NCBI GenBank assembly: GCA_964589825.1
Contig: CAZPUS010000027.1
Location: 1-40,262 of the forward strand
From: CAZPUS01 sp964589825
GTDB taxonomy: Bacteria; Fibrobacterota; Chitinivibrionia; Chitinivibrionales; WJKA01
Direction: 5' to 3'
Length of the DNA: 40,262 nt
Shown: piece by piece, positions 34,004-40,262 of the stretch
Layout of the letters: the number at the start of each line of letters is the position of its first letter
Numbering within the stretch: the stretch's first letter is position 1
Translations under genes and position numbers: made by a program
The notes under the pieces: generated by a model
Seen by the model: only the letters and a program-made list of their open reading frames with translations
Told to the model about the DNA's origin: nothing
Database searches by the model: none

Positions 34004-34104
34004 TCGCAAGACAAAATGATAAATGCTGAACAAAAAACGTATCTCCTCTATATATCCTTTTTATTTCACAAAAGCTCAGAGTGGTTTCCGGGAACCGACA
34101 GAAA

Positions 34105-34140
34105 CGCAAAGAGCGGTACGATTTCGTTCCGCTCTTTGCG
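34105..34140 (-). terminator. strong hairpin after the alkaline phosphatase gene
   Basis: Two 17-base arms (34105-34121 and 34124-34140, CGCAAAGAGCGG...CCGCTCTTTGCG) with one mismatch surround a TT loop, 45 bp downstream of the phosphatase stop. The following minus-strand sequence TTTCTGT is a modest T-tract. It separates the phosphatase from the TonB receptor unit. Confidence 0.75.
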
Positions 34141-34185
34141 TGATTGACTGACTGCGTGTTGTGGCATTCTGCAATGATGCTACAT

Positions 34186-36201
34186 TTAGTTGACTGTGCC
34201 GTTCATGCGGTGTATCTTCATGCGGCTCATTCCGTTTACCGACATGATATAAACACCGTTACTCATCGCAATTTTGTTAATGTTGAGCTGCGAGCCTGAT
34301 ACGTGCACGTTTTTGACCATCGAGCCGTTGAGCGTATAAAACTTCACATCAACATGCTTTTGACCCGGCACATTGAGCACACCGTTACGGAGCGTTATTT
34401 GGTGTCTGACCGGACGTGCGTGGCTGGTGCTGACACCCGTCGCACCACCATAGAACACATTGACCGCTTCCTTGGGTACAAATGCACGATGCGTGTTGAT
34501 TTCGTACACAACCAGACCTTCCTCGAGTACTGTTTTGCTGGTGTCCGTATCGGTATACAGAGAACAGACACGAGTGTTGAGAAAGAAGACACCTTTTTTG
34601 CTCCCCTCTTCCACAACGAGTTTCGCACCGGCGACAATGTAGGGATTGCTTCCGGACATCAGATACCCGGCCGTATCGATCGTGACATTGTCGGCATCGG
34701 AAAACGCATCGGTGGCATCGACAAAAAGACGCGCGTTCACGCTGTCTTTATTCGCACCGATCGCTTCGAAAATCATATCTCCGACTTCTGTGTTGTCGAT
34801 AGTATTTATATCCCTATCGCAGCCTTCATACCATATCTGCACATCGTGTCCGGTATGACCGCCGGTAGTCCATCCGATGTAGCAGCGGGTGCTGAAAATA
34901 TCACCGAGGGTTTTTTCGAGCCATCCGCCGTTGTTAATGTCATCAACCACCTCGTCCATTTCCGAGGTTGACATAGGGATGCTGTCGATAACCGGCCAGT
35001 AGTCGCCCACGGAGTCCGCAATCGCAGCGCTGTCGTCGGCCGTCGTTGCATCACTCGAGGGGTACATACCAAAAAGGATGTCTGCAAGATATGCTGCGGT
35101 TATCTTTGCATCGGTGATGGGTTTGACCATTTCGTGTACCTGAATGTCCTTGTAGCTGTCGCCGCCTTTGTTATCATCGGAATAAATTGTACAGCCACCA
35201 TTATCATGGTCAGGGACCGCGATTACCATAGTCTCTCCATCATCGGATGCAAAATCGCGTGCAACCTGTACTGCATCGTCGAATGCGAGAAAATCGGTTG
35301 TTACACCAACCGGATCGTCACCGTGCGAGGCCCAGTCGACCTGGCTGCCTTCGACCATGAGCACGAATCCGTCATCATCCTCATTAAGGATGTCGATCGC
35401 TCTCTCGGTCATCTCGGCCAGTGACGGCTCTCTTGACTTGTTGAAAAACTGACGATCCAGATCTTTATGCAAATCGTCGTCCGCAAAAAGACCGAGCGTA
35501 CGACCCGCGGCCGTTTCATCGAGACTCATGAGTTCGGAACGTTCATCGATGTAGGTATCCCATCCGAGGTTAAGCGGATCGTTGTCAAGCAGACACGCGT
35601 TGTTGGTGATGTACTTGTCGGAGCCGCCGCCAAAGATAAGATCAACATTGCTGCTGGCCATCTGCGCGGCAATACAGTCACCGTTGTTTCTGTAGTACCA
35701 GTGCGCAACGAAGGAAGCCGGTGTTGCATGGCGAAAATCGGATGTCGAAATCACACCCGTCTTTTTTCCCATGAGCTTGGCCGCTTCCATTACATTGGCG
35801 ATCGGATGAAATTTGTCTTCTTCAGACACAACCTGCACTTCGGGCACATTGATGGTATCGGGTTTTACACCGATACGGGTAACCGATGTTTTGTACCCGC
35901 ACGCAAATGCAGTACCGCATGTCGCCGAGCCCGGAATAACCGAATTCGACATATACGTTTTACAGAGTCCGGTCTTCATCTGATCCACTGCCAGCGTCTT
36001 TCCCTGCGACTGTGCAACCCAGCGTGAAAGCGTTGCGTGCGAAGTACCCATACCGTCCGGGATAAGAATAATCACGTTGGTATGGGTGGCAGTCGCCGCC
36101 TCAATATCCGGCAGCGGAACCGATCCGGCACTCACCTGTTTGTGCGCACCCACCGTACACAGCACCATTGCACATACCGTCAAGAACTTCCTGGAACCCA
36201 T
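34186..36201 (-). CDS. alkaline phosphatase (PhoA superfamily) with C-terminal sorting/adhesion-like tail
   Basis: A 671-residue exported protein. ATG at 36201 is fixed by AAGGAGG; residues 1-25 are the signal peptide. Active-site features: D49 in LIPDGMG, Ser92 in PGSATCGTA (expected nucleophile), VEGSQVDWASHGDD, VPDHDNGG and TTGGHTGHDV. In classical enzymes the nucleophile Ser is preceded by Asp (TDSAASATA); here it is Gly. A mid-protein insertion and a C-terminal ~75-residue beta domain (VDVKFYTLNGSMVKNVHV; GVYIMSVNGMSRMKIHR) resemble Por-secretion/FlgD-like tails of Bacteroidota and Fibrobacterota, so surface location or type IX-like export is possible. It would release phosphate from organophosphates. 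A Pho-box-like array lies upstream. Confidence 0.92.
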   Translation of the reverse strand: MGSRKFLTVCAMVLCTVGAHKQVSAGSVPLPDIEAATATHTNVIILIPDGMGTSHATLSRWVAQSQGKTLAVDQMKTGLCKTYMSNSVIPGSATCGTAFACGYKTSVTRIGVKPDTINVPEVQVVSEEDKFHPIANVMEAAKLMGKKTGVISTSDFRHATPASFVAHWYYRNNGDCIAAQMASSNVDLIFGGGSDKYITNNACLLDNDPLNLGWDTYIDERSELMSLDETAAGRTLGLFADDDLHKDLDRQFFNKSREPSLAEMTERAIDILNEDDDGFVLMVEGSQVDWASHGDDPVGVTTDFLAFDDAVQVARDFASDDGETMVIAVPDHDNGGCTIYSDDNKGGDSYKDIQVHEMVKPITDAKITAAYLADILFGMYPSSDATTADDSAAIADSVGDYWPVIDSIPMSTSEMDEVVDDINNGGWLEKTLGDIFSTRCYIGWTTGGHTGHDVQIWYEGCDRDINTIDNTEVGDMIFEAIGANKDSVNARLFVDATDAFSDADNVTIDTAGYLMSGSNPYIVAGAKLVVEEGSKKGVFFLNTRVCSLYTDTDTSKTVLEEGLVVYEINTHRAFVPKEAVNVFYGGATGVSTSHARPVRHQITLRNGVLNVPGQKHVDVKFYTLNGSMVKNVHVSGSQLNINKIAMSNGVYIMSVNGMSRMKIHRMNGTVN

Positions 36202-36280
36202 ATTTCCCTCCTTATGGAAATTATGGTAATAAAAAGAATTGATTAATAAAACGTCATCGCCCACAAAAATGCGTCCTGGT

Positions 36281-36319
36281 TGTTAGGAGAACGTTCGCGT
36301 TTTGTTAGAAAGCTGTTAA
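36281..36319 (-). promoter_or_regulatory. Pho-box-like array: four hexamers at exact 11-bp spacing
   Basis: On the minus strand TTAACA (36314-36319), CTAACA (36303-36308), CGAACG (36292-36297) and CTAACA (36281-36286) repeat every 11 bp, 80-118 bp upstream of the phosphatase ATG. PhoB/PhoP family regulators bind such helical-phase direct repeats, and TTAACA is the PhoP half-site in Bacillus. This points to phosphate-starvation control. Confidence 0.65.
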
Positions 36320-36382
36320 TTTCGAAAATTCCCTATCCCGATCAGCATCGCACGCGTGCCCGGCCTCTATGGGGGGCTGTTT

Positions 36383-36399
36383 TATTAGCACATTGTTAG
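36383..36399 (-). promoter_or_regulatory. second Pho-box-like hexamer pair
   Basis: CTAACA (36394-36399) and CTAATA (36383-36388) on the minus strand, again 11 bp apart, lie 64 bp upstream of the main array. Confidence 0.4.
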
Positions 36400-36564
36400 G
36401 GTTGTACGAGAAGGATGTGATGTGACTCCGGATAGTTGAGGCAACGGGGGGGGATGTGTATTGTATTTTCCTGGTGAATTTGTCGATTATGTCAGTAATG
36501 TGTCACCCGGATTCCCGCCCGCACAGAAATGACACCACGGGGAACAGGTGCATTATTCAGCAAC

Positions 36565-36579
36565 AATCGCTCAATTCAG
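36565..36579 (+). repeat. relic right end of the dispersed repeat
   Basis: AATCGCTCAATTCAG is identical to the right terminus of copy B, but the preceding ~145 bp are unrelated to the family. It directly precedes the truncated gene remnant. Confidence 0.45.
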
Positions 36580-36587
36580 CTTTTAAT

Positions 36588-36836
36588 AAAAAGGGCTATA
36601 TTAGCCTCGTCTTTACGCCTGCTCGTTATCGTATGCACGGCGATACTATGAGAGCGACACCGTACAAAGATCGATTCCGGGACTACAACAAGGTCGACGG
36701 TATATACATAGCCATGCGTGGTGAAGTGAGCTGGGTTTTGCCCGAGGGTTCGTGCACATACTGGCGCGCAGATATCACGCCACGTACATACGAATATGCG
36801 ACTCCGATTGTCACATCGGCTTCATCAGATACGTAA
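36588..36836 (+). pseudogene. C-terminal remnant of a DUF6544/DUF6920-like protein
   Basis: About 80 codons. The segment MHGDTMRATPYKDRFRDYNK, followed by DGIYIAMRGEVSWVLPEG and TYWRADITPRTYEYA, matches the conserved C-terminal end of this family of bacterial proteins of unknown function (normally ~270 residues or more). The N-terminal three quarters are missing: just upstream lies a repeat end and then unrelated sequence. No start codon with a ribosome site fits the homologous part, so it is probably a non-functional remnant. The family name is from memory of its C-terminal pattern. Confidence 0.55.
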
Positions 36837-36913
36837 ATAAGAATATGCCCGGCTAACCCACAGCTGCAGAGCCTGGAAAGTTCTCACAGTACCCCTGCCG
36901 CCGCCCCCCTGAG

Positions 36914-37729
36914 TCACCCACTCTGCAGCCACTCCTGCGGCAGCCCGAGTATCGCGCGTACGTATTCCCAGTTCGATTCAAAAAGGTGTTTATAGCGTTC
37001 GAGATCTATTTCCGGTTGACGCGATGCTGTATGTACGGCAGATTTTGTGTCACTCCCTTTATTGCCATTGCCTTTTTCTGCATACGATAAAAACGCTGCA
37101 TTATAAAGAGTATAAAGCATCATAATAATTCGGGGTTTATGCTCATTTCCGTACTGTTCGTACTTTCTTCGCAGTAAAGCCTCGCCGATATCGCTCTTTC
37201 GCGCCCATTCCTTTACCATTTTCGGCTTTTGACCACGCAGTACCGACGCAGCATGCACAACCAGACGATCCTTTTCCGCACCCGGGGGCACGAGCAGATA
37301 ATCGAGGAACACATTGTTTATCCGTTCAATGAGCCTCATCTCTGCAATACTTCCTTTTTGTATGGCATCACGTGCACCGAGCGTATAGGTAATCGAGCCC
37401 TTCTGCGGAGATTCAGCACCCGATACAACCACAAATGCCGCTTTCTGTGTATATCGTCTAAGCAGGTAGAACTCATCCTGCTGGCGGTCGGTAATGCCCA
37501 GATCGAGTACACAAACTGAATACCCCGGAGACTGTAAAAGCTTCTCCTCTGCCTGTGCTGCGCTCTCTACTATACAAAGATTATAGAGCCGATATTTACC
37601 CAGCACCTTTTGATAAATGTTTGAAAAGTAGGGATCATCCTCTACAATAAGAATAGAAATCGTTTCATCAAGGAACCCGAAATCTCCTGCACGTCCATCT
37701 GTCCTGCGTATCGTATTATTCAAACCCAT
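36914..37729 (-). CDS. response regulator-like protein with intact receiver domain and a novel C-terminal domain
   Basis: A 271-residue protein. The receiver domain (residues ~25-150) has the acidic pocket E30-D31-D32, phospho-acceptor D76 in CVLDLG, S103 in VVVSG and K125 in AIQKG, so it looks phosphorylatable. The C-terminal half (~165-265) contains PKMVKEWARKSDIGEALLRRKYEQY. This predicted helical region could be a HTH, but I do not recognise a known output domain. A paralogue lies 85 bp upstream on the same strand, sharing the C-terminal region. No histidine kinase is adjacent, but a GAF/PocR sensor gene starts 1.5 kb away on the other strand. Confidence 0.82.
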   Translation of the reverse strand: MGLNNTIRRTDGRAGDFGFLDETISILIVEDDPYFSNIYQKVLGKYRLYNLCIVESAAQAEEKLLQSPGYSVCVLDLGITDRQQDEFYLLRRYTQKAAFVVVSGAESPQKGSITYTLGARDAIQKGSIAEMRLIERINNVFLDYLLVPPGAEKDRLVVHAASVLRGQKPKMVKEWARKSDIGEALLRRKYEQYGNEHKPRIIMMLYTLYNAAFLSYAEKGNGNKGSDTKSAVHTASRQPEIDLERYKHLFESNWEYVRAILGLPQEWLQSG

Positions 37730-37786
37730 TGCATACCCCGATTACGTGTGTATAATAGTATTGTAAATATAATAAATGTACACTCC

Positions 37787-37811
37787 AAGTGTTCGATGGT
37801 ATCGAACACTT
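37787..37811. promoter_or_regulatory. perfect 11-bp inverted repeat between the two receiver genes
   Basis: AAGTGTTCGAT (37787-37797) and ATCGAACACTT (37801-37811) flank GGT. It lies just after the stop of the upstream paralogue and 58 bp before the start of the other. There is no T-tract on the minus strand. It may be an operator, possibly for the regulators themselves, or an attenuator. Confidence 0.45.
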
Positions 37812-37814
37812 TTG

Positions 37815-38567
37815 TCACAATTGCTTATACAACATCCTGTTAAGCATTTCCCTGTTGCGAGTGAAGTAGCGCTTTATCCGTTTGCGCTCCTCTGCATTTA
37901 TCGGCTTTTCGACTCCGTGCCCCCTGAGTTTCTTTTCACTGTAAGAGGTCGCATTTACATACAGATTGTAGAGAAAAATGGCATGTTTAGGTTTAATAAA
38001 AAACCATTCACGCCACTTCTTGCGCAGGTATGAAACATCGATATGCGAGAATTCGGCCCACTCTTCAACCGATGCCGGCACACGGGATGTAAGGATGGTA
38101 CAGATCCGTGATAAAAGTGCATCATTGCACTGCCCGTCAGAGGGAGTAACCAGCACATCGAGAAAAATACGATTGATAAGCTGCAGCATATTGAGCAGCG
38201 TAACCTCCTGTTTACATACAATCGCTTTTGCACCCATGCTTTTTGCAATAAAACCGCTCTCCAGGCTTTTTGCGCTGCTTGCAATTAAAAAGGGAACCCG
38301 CCCGCCATATCTGCGAAGAAGCTCGTATTCATTCAGATGAGTATCGCCGATATTCAATTCGCTTATGCACATGTGAAAACATTGCCCGCCCGCCAGGAGC
38401 CGATCCGCTTTAAGTACGCTCGTAGTACCGGTAATCGCATAAAGCTCCAGCGGAGCCAGCGCTTCCTGCAACACGGCAATCTGTTCGTGTGAATGTTCCA
38501 CCACCAGTATTCGTACAGTTTCCTTCAGAAATGAATACACATCCTTTTTGGGGACCCCTTTCTTCAT
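37815..38567 (-). CDS. pseudo-receiver paralogue with Glu in place of the phospho-acceptor Asp
   Basis: A 250-residue protein from ATG 38567, which has GGGAG six bases upstream; the frame opens five codons earlier with TTG. The receiver fold aligns with its neighbour: ILVVEHSHEQ replaces the ED pair by E24-H25, MCISELNIGD has E70 where the neighbour has Asp76, and K119 in IVCKQ is kept. A Glu at this site often mimics phosphorylation, so the protein may be constitutively active. The C-terminal region (VEEWAEFSHIDVSYLRKKW...HAIFLYNLYVNATSYSEKK) is homologous to that of the neighbour and ends in a very basic helix, consistent with nucleic-acid binding. The two genes arose by tandem duplication. 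Confidence 0.8.
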   Translation of the reverse strand: MKKGVPKKDVYSFLKETVRILVVEHSHEQIAVLQEALAPLELYAITGTTSVLKADRLLAGGQCFHMCISELNIGDTHLNEYELLRRYGGRVPFLIASSAKSLESGFIAKSMGAKAIVCKQEVTLLNMLQLINRIFLDVLVTPSDGQCNDALLSRICTILTSRVPASVEEWAEFSHIDVSYLRKKWREWFFIKPKHAIFLYNLYVNATSYSEKKLRGHGVEKPINAEERKRIKRYFTRNREMLNRMLYKQL

Positions 38568-39004
38568 CTCCGTCTCCCGCAACCATAATTAATTGGCGTT
38601 ACACTCAGTTGTCGGCTACACTAGGCTGCAGCTGCAGGCCCAAAAAGACGAGCCATCCTCCGCGCACAATACTGCACAAACCTCATACCGGCGACACGGC
38701 GGTGCTTCTGCCCGGTACCGCACAGTTTTACGCTTAATCACACATACTCAAAATGAACACGTGTATATAAAATATAGATTGTGGCAGTAGTGTCCTGAGA
38801 AATCAGGTATTTGTATTGACAAAAAAACAAATGCGCTGATGTATGACGGCGCCGGCTCGTTTTCAGTAATTTGACCACGCATTCTTATGCTACTTGACCG
38901 GAAAAAGACCTTTTTTACTCATCCATCTTCCCCTGTAGTATATTCCCTATAACTGCATACGTTGCTAAAACGTTGTGAATCCTTAATCCCGATTTGAAAA
39001 CAGC

Positions 39005-39025
39005 TGTGTTTTATGGTAAAACACA
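39005..39025. promoter_or_regulatory. inverted repeat TGTGTTTTA-TGG-TAAAACACA
   Basis: Perfect 9-bp arms with a 3-bp spacer, about 260 bp upstream of the GAF/PocR gene; operator-like. Confidence 0.35.
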
Positions 39026-39210
39026 ATAATAATGCCGCAAAAACTATCAGTTACAGTTTTTTCTTCTTTCAAAAAGCAGACGCAGAATACCTATCAGCAT
39101 ATATCTGAACAGTCTTCGGTTGAAAAAACAGAATTAACGGCTTACAACAAACAAATGGCAAAAGAGTATTGCCCTTAGCCCGTTTGTCAGTTGGTGACAC
39201 AAATTCCCAC

Positions 39211-39231
39211 GCTCATGCATACTGCATGAGC
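39211..39231. promoter_or_regulatory. inverted repeat GCTCATGCA-TAC-TGCATGAGC
   Basis: Perfect 9-bp arms around TAC, 52 bp upstream of the GAF/PocR start codon. It is either an operator or a leader hairpin. Confidence 0.45.
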
Positions 39232-39283
39232 AAAGGCGCATCAAAACATCTGTCCGTGTGGCGCAGATGGAAGGAGGCGTAAC

Positions 39284-40262
39284 ATGCCGGAAACACCCAT
39301 GATATCCTTTGAAGATATTCCTGTGGATGTGACGGAAAAGTGGCAGGGCATAGCCGATCTTATCGCAGAAATCATTTCTGTCCCCGCCGCACTGATAATG
39401 AAAGTCGAAAAAGAATACATGGAGGTATTCGTTTCCAGCAAAACAGAGGGAAACCCTTACCATCCGGGCGATAAGGAGAAATGGTACGGGTTATACTGCG
39501 AAACGGTTATTAAAACCCAAAAAGAACTGCTGGTAACCGATGCGACGACTGATCCGCACTGGAATAAAAATCCCGATATAGCGCGGGGAATGATTGCGTA
39601 TCTGGGATATCCGATACATTTCCCCGACAAGCGACCGTTTGGCACCCTCTGTGTTCTCGATAAAAAAGAAAACCGCTTTACCTCTACACACAAACAATTG
39701 CTGCGCCGGCTCAGAGATACTATAGAAATGGATATCGCCCTGTTACAAAAGGATGCATTGCGTAACCGGACCGAGTCACGCCTGAAGAAAATCGAATGGA
39801 TGCTCTCCCCTGAATCGGCTGGGGGTCGTACCGATACGGCCGATTACCCGGGGCCGGACTATGGTGATTTGACCGAACTGAATCACAACGGCATTATTTT
39901 AAAATCCATGGGGCGGGAACTTCTGAGAAGTGTTGCTGAAGACTACCTTGGACTGCTCGGGACCTCCTCCGCAATCTATGAGAAAAATGGCGACTATGCC
40001 TTTGGTATTTTCTCCTCACGCTGGTGCCGAATGATGGATCGCGCCTCACGGAAACTGTGTAATACCCCTGACAACAAAAAAGCCTTACATTCCGGCCGGT
40101 GGTTGTGCCATGAATCATGCTGGACCCACTGTTGCCGTATTGCCATTGCTGAATGCAGACCTGTGGACATTGCGTGCAAGGGAGGCATCAGAATGTATTG
40201 TGAACCGATCATGGCGGGTGATAACGTCGTGGGGGCGATTAATTTCGGCTACGGTGATCCTC
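39284..40262 (+). CDS. GAF + PocR-like sensor protein, 3' end beyond the window
   Basis: An open frame of 326 codons with no stop before the edge. AAGGAGG lies six bases before ATG, a strong start. Residues ~10-150 form a GAF domain (WQGIADLIAEIISVPAALIM; VFVSSKTEGNPYHPGDK; GLYCETVI; FGTLCVLDKKENRF). Residues ~215-326 are a PocR-type Cys-rich sensory domain (LCHESCWTHCCRIAIAECRP, VDIACKGGIRMYCEPI, VVGAINFGYGDP). This pair typically precedes PAS, histidine kinase or diguanylate cyclase output modules, so the missing part is probably a signalling enzyme. The Cys/His cluster may bind a metal or redox cofactor. It is a possible partner of the nearby receiver proteins. Confidence 0.85.
   Translation, partial: MPETPMISFEDIPVDVTEKWQGIADLIAEIISVPAALIMKVEKEYMEVFVSSKTEGNPYHPGDKEKWYGLYCETVIKTQKELLVTDATTDPHWNKNPDIARGMIAYLGYPIHFPDKRPFGTLCVLDKKENRFTSTHKQLLRRLRDTIEMDIALLQKDALRNRTESRLKKIEWMLSPESAGGRTDTADYPGPDYGDLTELNHNGIILKSMGRELLRSVAEDYLGLLGTSSAIYEKNGDYAFGIFSSRWCRMMDRASRKLCNTPDNKKALHSGRWLCHESCWTHCCRIAIAECRPVDIACKGGIRMYCEPIMAGDNVVGAINFGYGDP

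Larger units (their letters stand above)
36202..36587. other. phosphatase upstream region with regulatory repeats
   Basis: It contains the Pho-box-like array and a second hexamer pair. No gene recognised; the plus-strand frame from 36456 only becomes meaningful at ~36588. Confidence 0.5.
38568..39283. other. 716-bp intergenic region upstream of the sensor gene
   Basis: No gene recognised. It holds a CCTGA-GAAA-TCAGG hairpin (38794-38807), a TTGACA at 38816-38821 without a convincing -10, a 9-bp inverted repeat (39005-39025) and a second one (39211-39231). Confidence 0.5.

Noticed and set aside
39134..39697. Several minus-strand frames of 60-110 codons
   Set aside because: They are complementary to the open GAF/PocR coding frame, which has a strong ribosome site and two recognisable domains, or lie in its leader.
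1..40262. CRISPR arrays, prophage, integrase or known defence genes
   Set aside because: Looked for regular direct repeats with spacers and for signature proteins; none seen.

Overview
The window looks like a Gram-negative chromosome segment of mid GC content. It carries predicted lipoproteins, outer-membrane barrels, a TonB-dependent receptor, a SPOR protein, and an alkaline phosphatase whose C-terminal tail resembles Bacteroidota/Fibrobacterota-type surface domains. A Fibrobacterota/Chitinispirillia-like or related FCB-group organism is my best guess, but no marker in the window settles it. There are no phage, plasmid, CRISPR or transposase genes. The window does contain a dispersed ~161-bp non-coding repeat with MITE-like structure.

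Layout: (1) 1-4052: the 5' part of a Met-type tRNA, a GH29 alpha-L-fucosidase and a right-handed beta-helix (GH141-like) protein. (2) 4055-12832: housekeeping and conserved genes, namely a SPOR protein, a radical SAM/DUF2344 protein, a lipoprotein, enolase, a CorC/HlyC CBS transporter and the YbeY RNase. (3) 12833-13885: about 1 kb without a convincing gene, full of inverted repeats, repeat copies and an orphan terminator. (4) 13886-17886: a polyprenyl-phosphate sugar GT2 enzyme, divergent from two GT-C-like membrane proteins. (5) 17917-21830: a Tat-exported gluconate-dehydrogenase-like pair (subunit 3 plus GMC flavoprotein) with secreted proteins or lipoproteins on either side.

(6) 22034-28699 is a tightly packed seven-gene minus-strand operon: a FeoB-like membrane core without its GTPase domain, a DUF1007 periplasmic protein, a NicO/RcnA-like metal permease, two outer-membrane barrel proteins, a small secreted protein and a lipoprotein. 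I read it as an envelope-spanning transition-metal transport system and think it the best candidate for something undescribed. (7) Directly upstream, 28724-36201 holds a 5'-nucleotidase, a secreted propeller-like protein, a TonB receptor and an alkaline phosphatase, which suggests organophosphate/nucleotide scavenging. The phosphatase is preceded by four hexamers at exact 11-bp spacing, as in a Pho box. The nucleotidase lies only 24 bp from the metal operon, so the two may be co-transcribed.

(8) 36202-40262: a remnant of a DUF6544-like gene, two paralogous receiver-domain proteins (one with the phospho-acceptor Asp replaced by Glu), and the start of a GAF + PocR-like sensor protein that runs off the window.

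The repeat family (full copies at 4617, 12922, 14633 and 21882; composite, deleted or relic copies at 4011, 12897, 13652, 30221 and 36565) has imperfect ~35-bp terminal inverted repeats starting CCTGAATTGAGCG and probable 5-bp target duplications. It reshapes gene ends: one copy supplies the stop codon of a lipoprotein gene and another overlaps the apparent 5' end of the GT2 gene.
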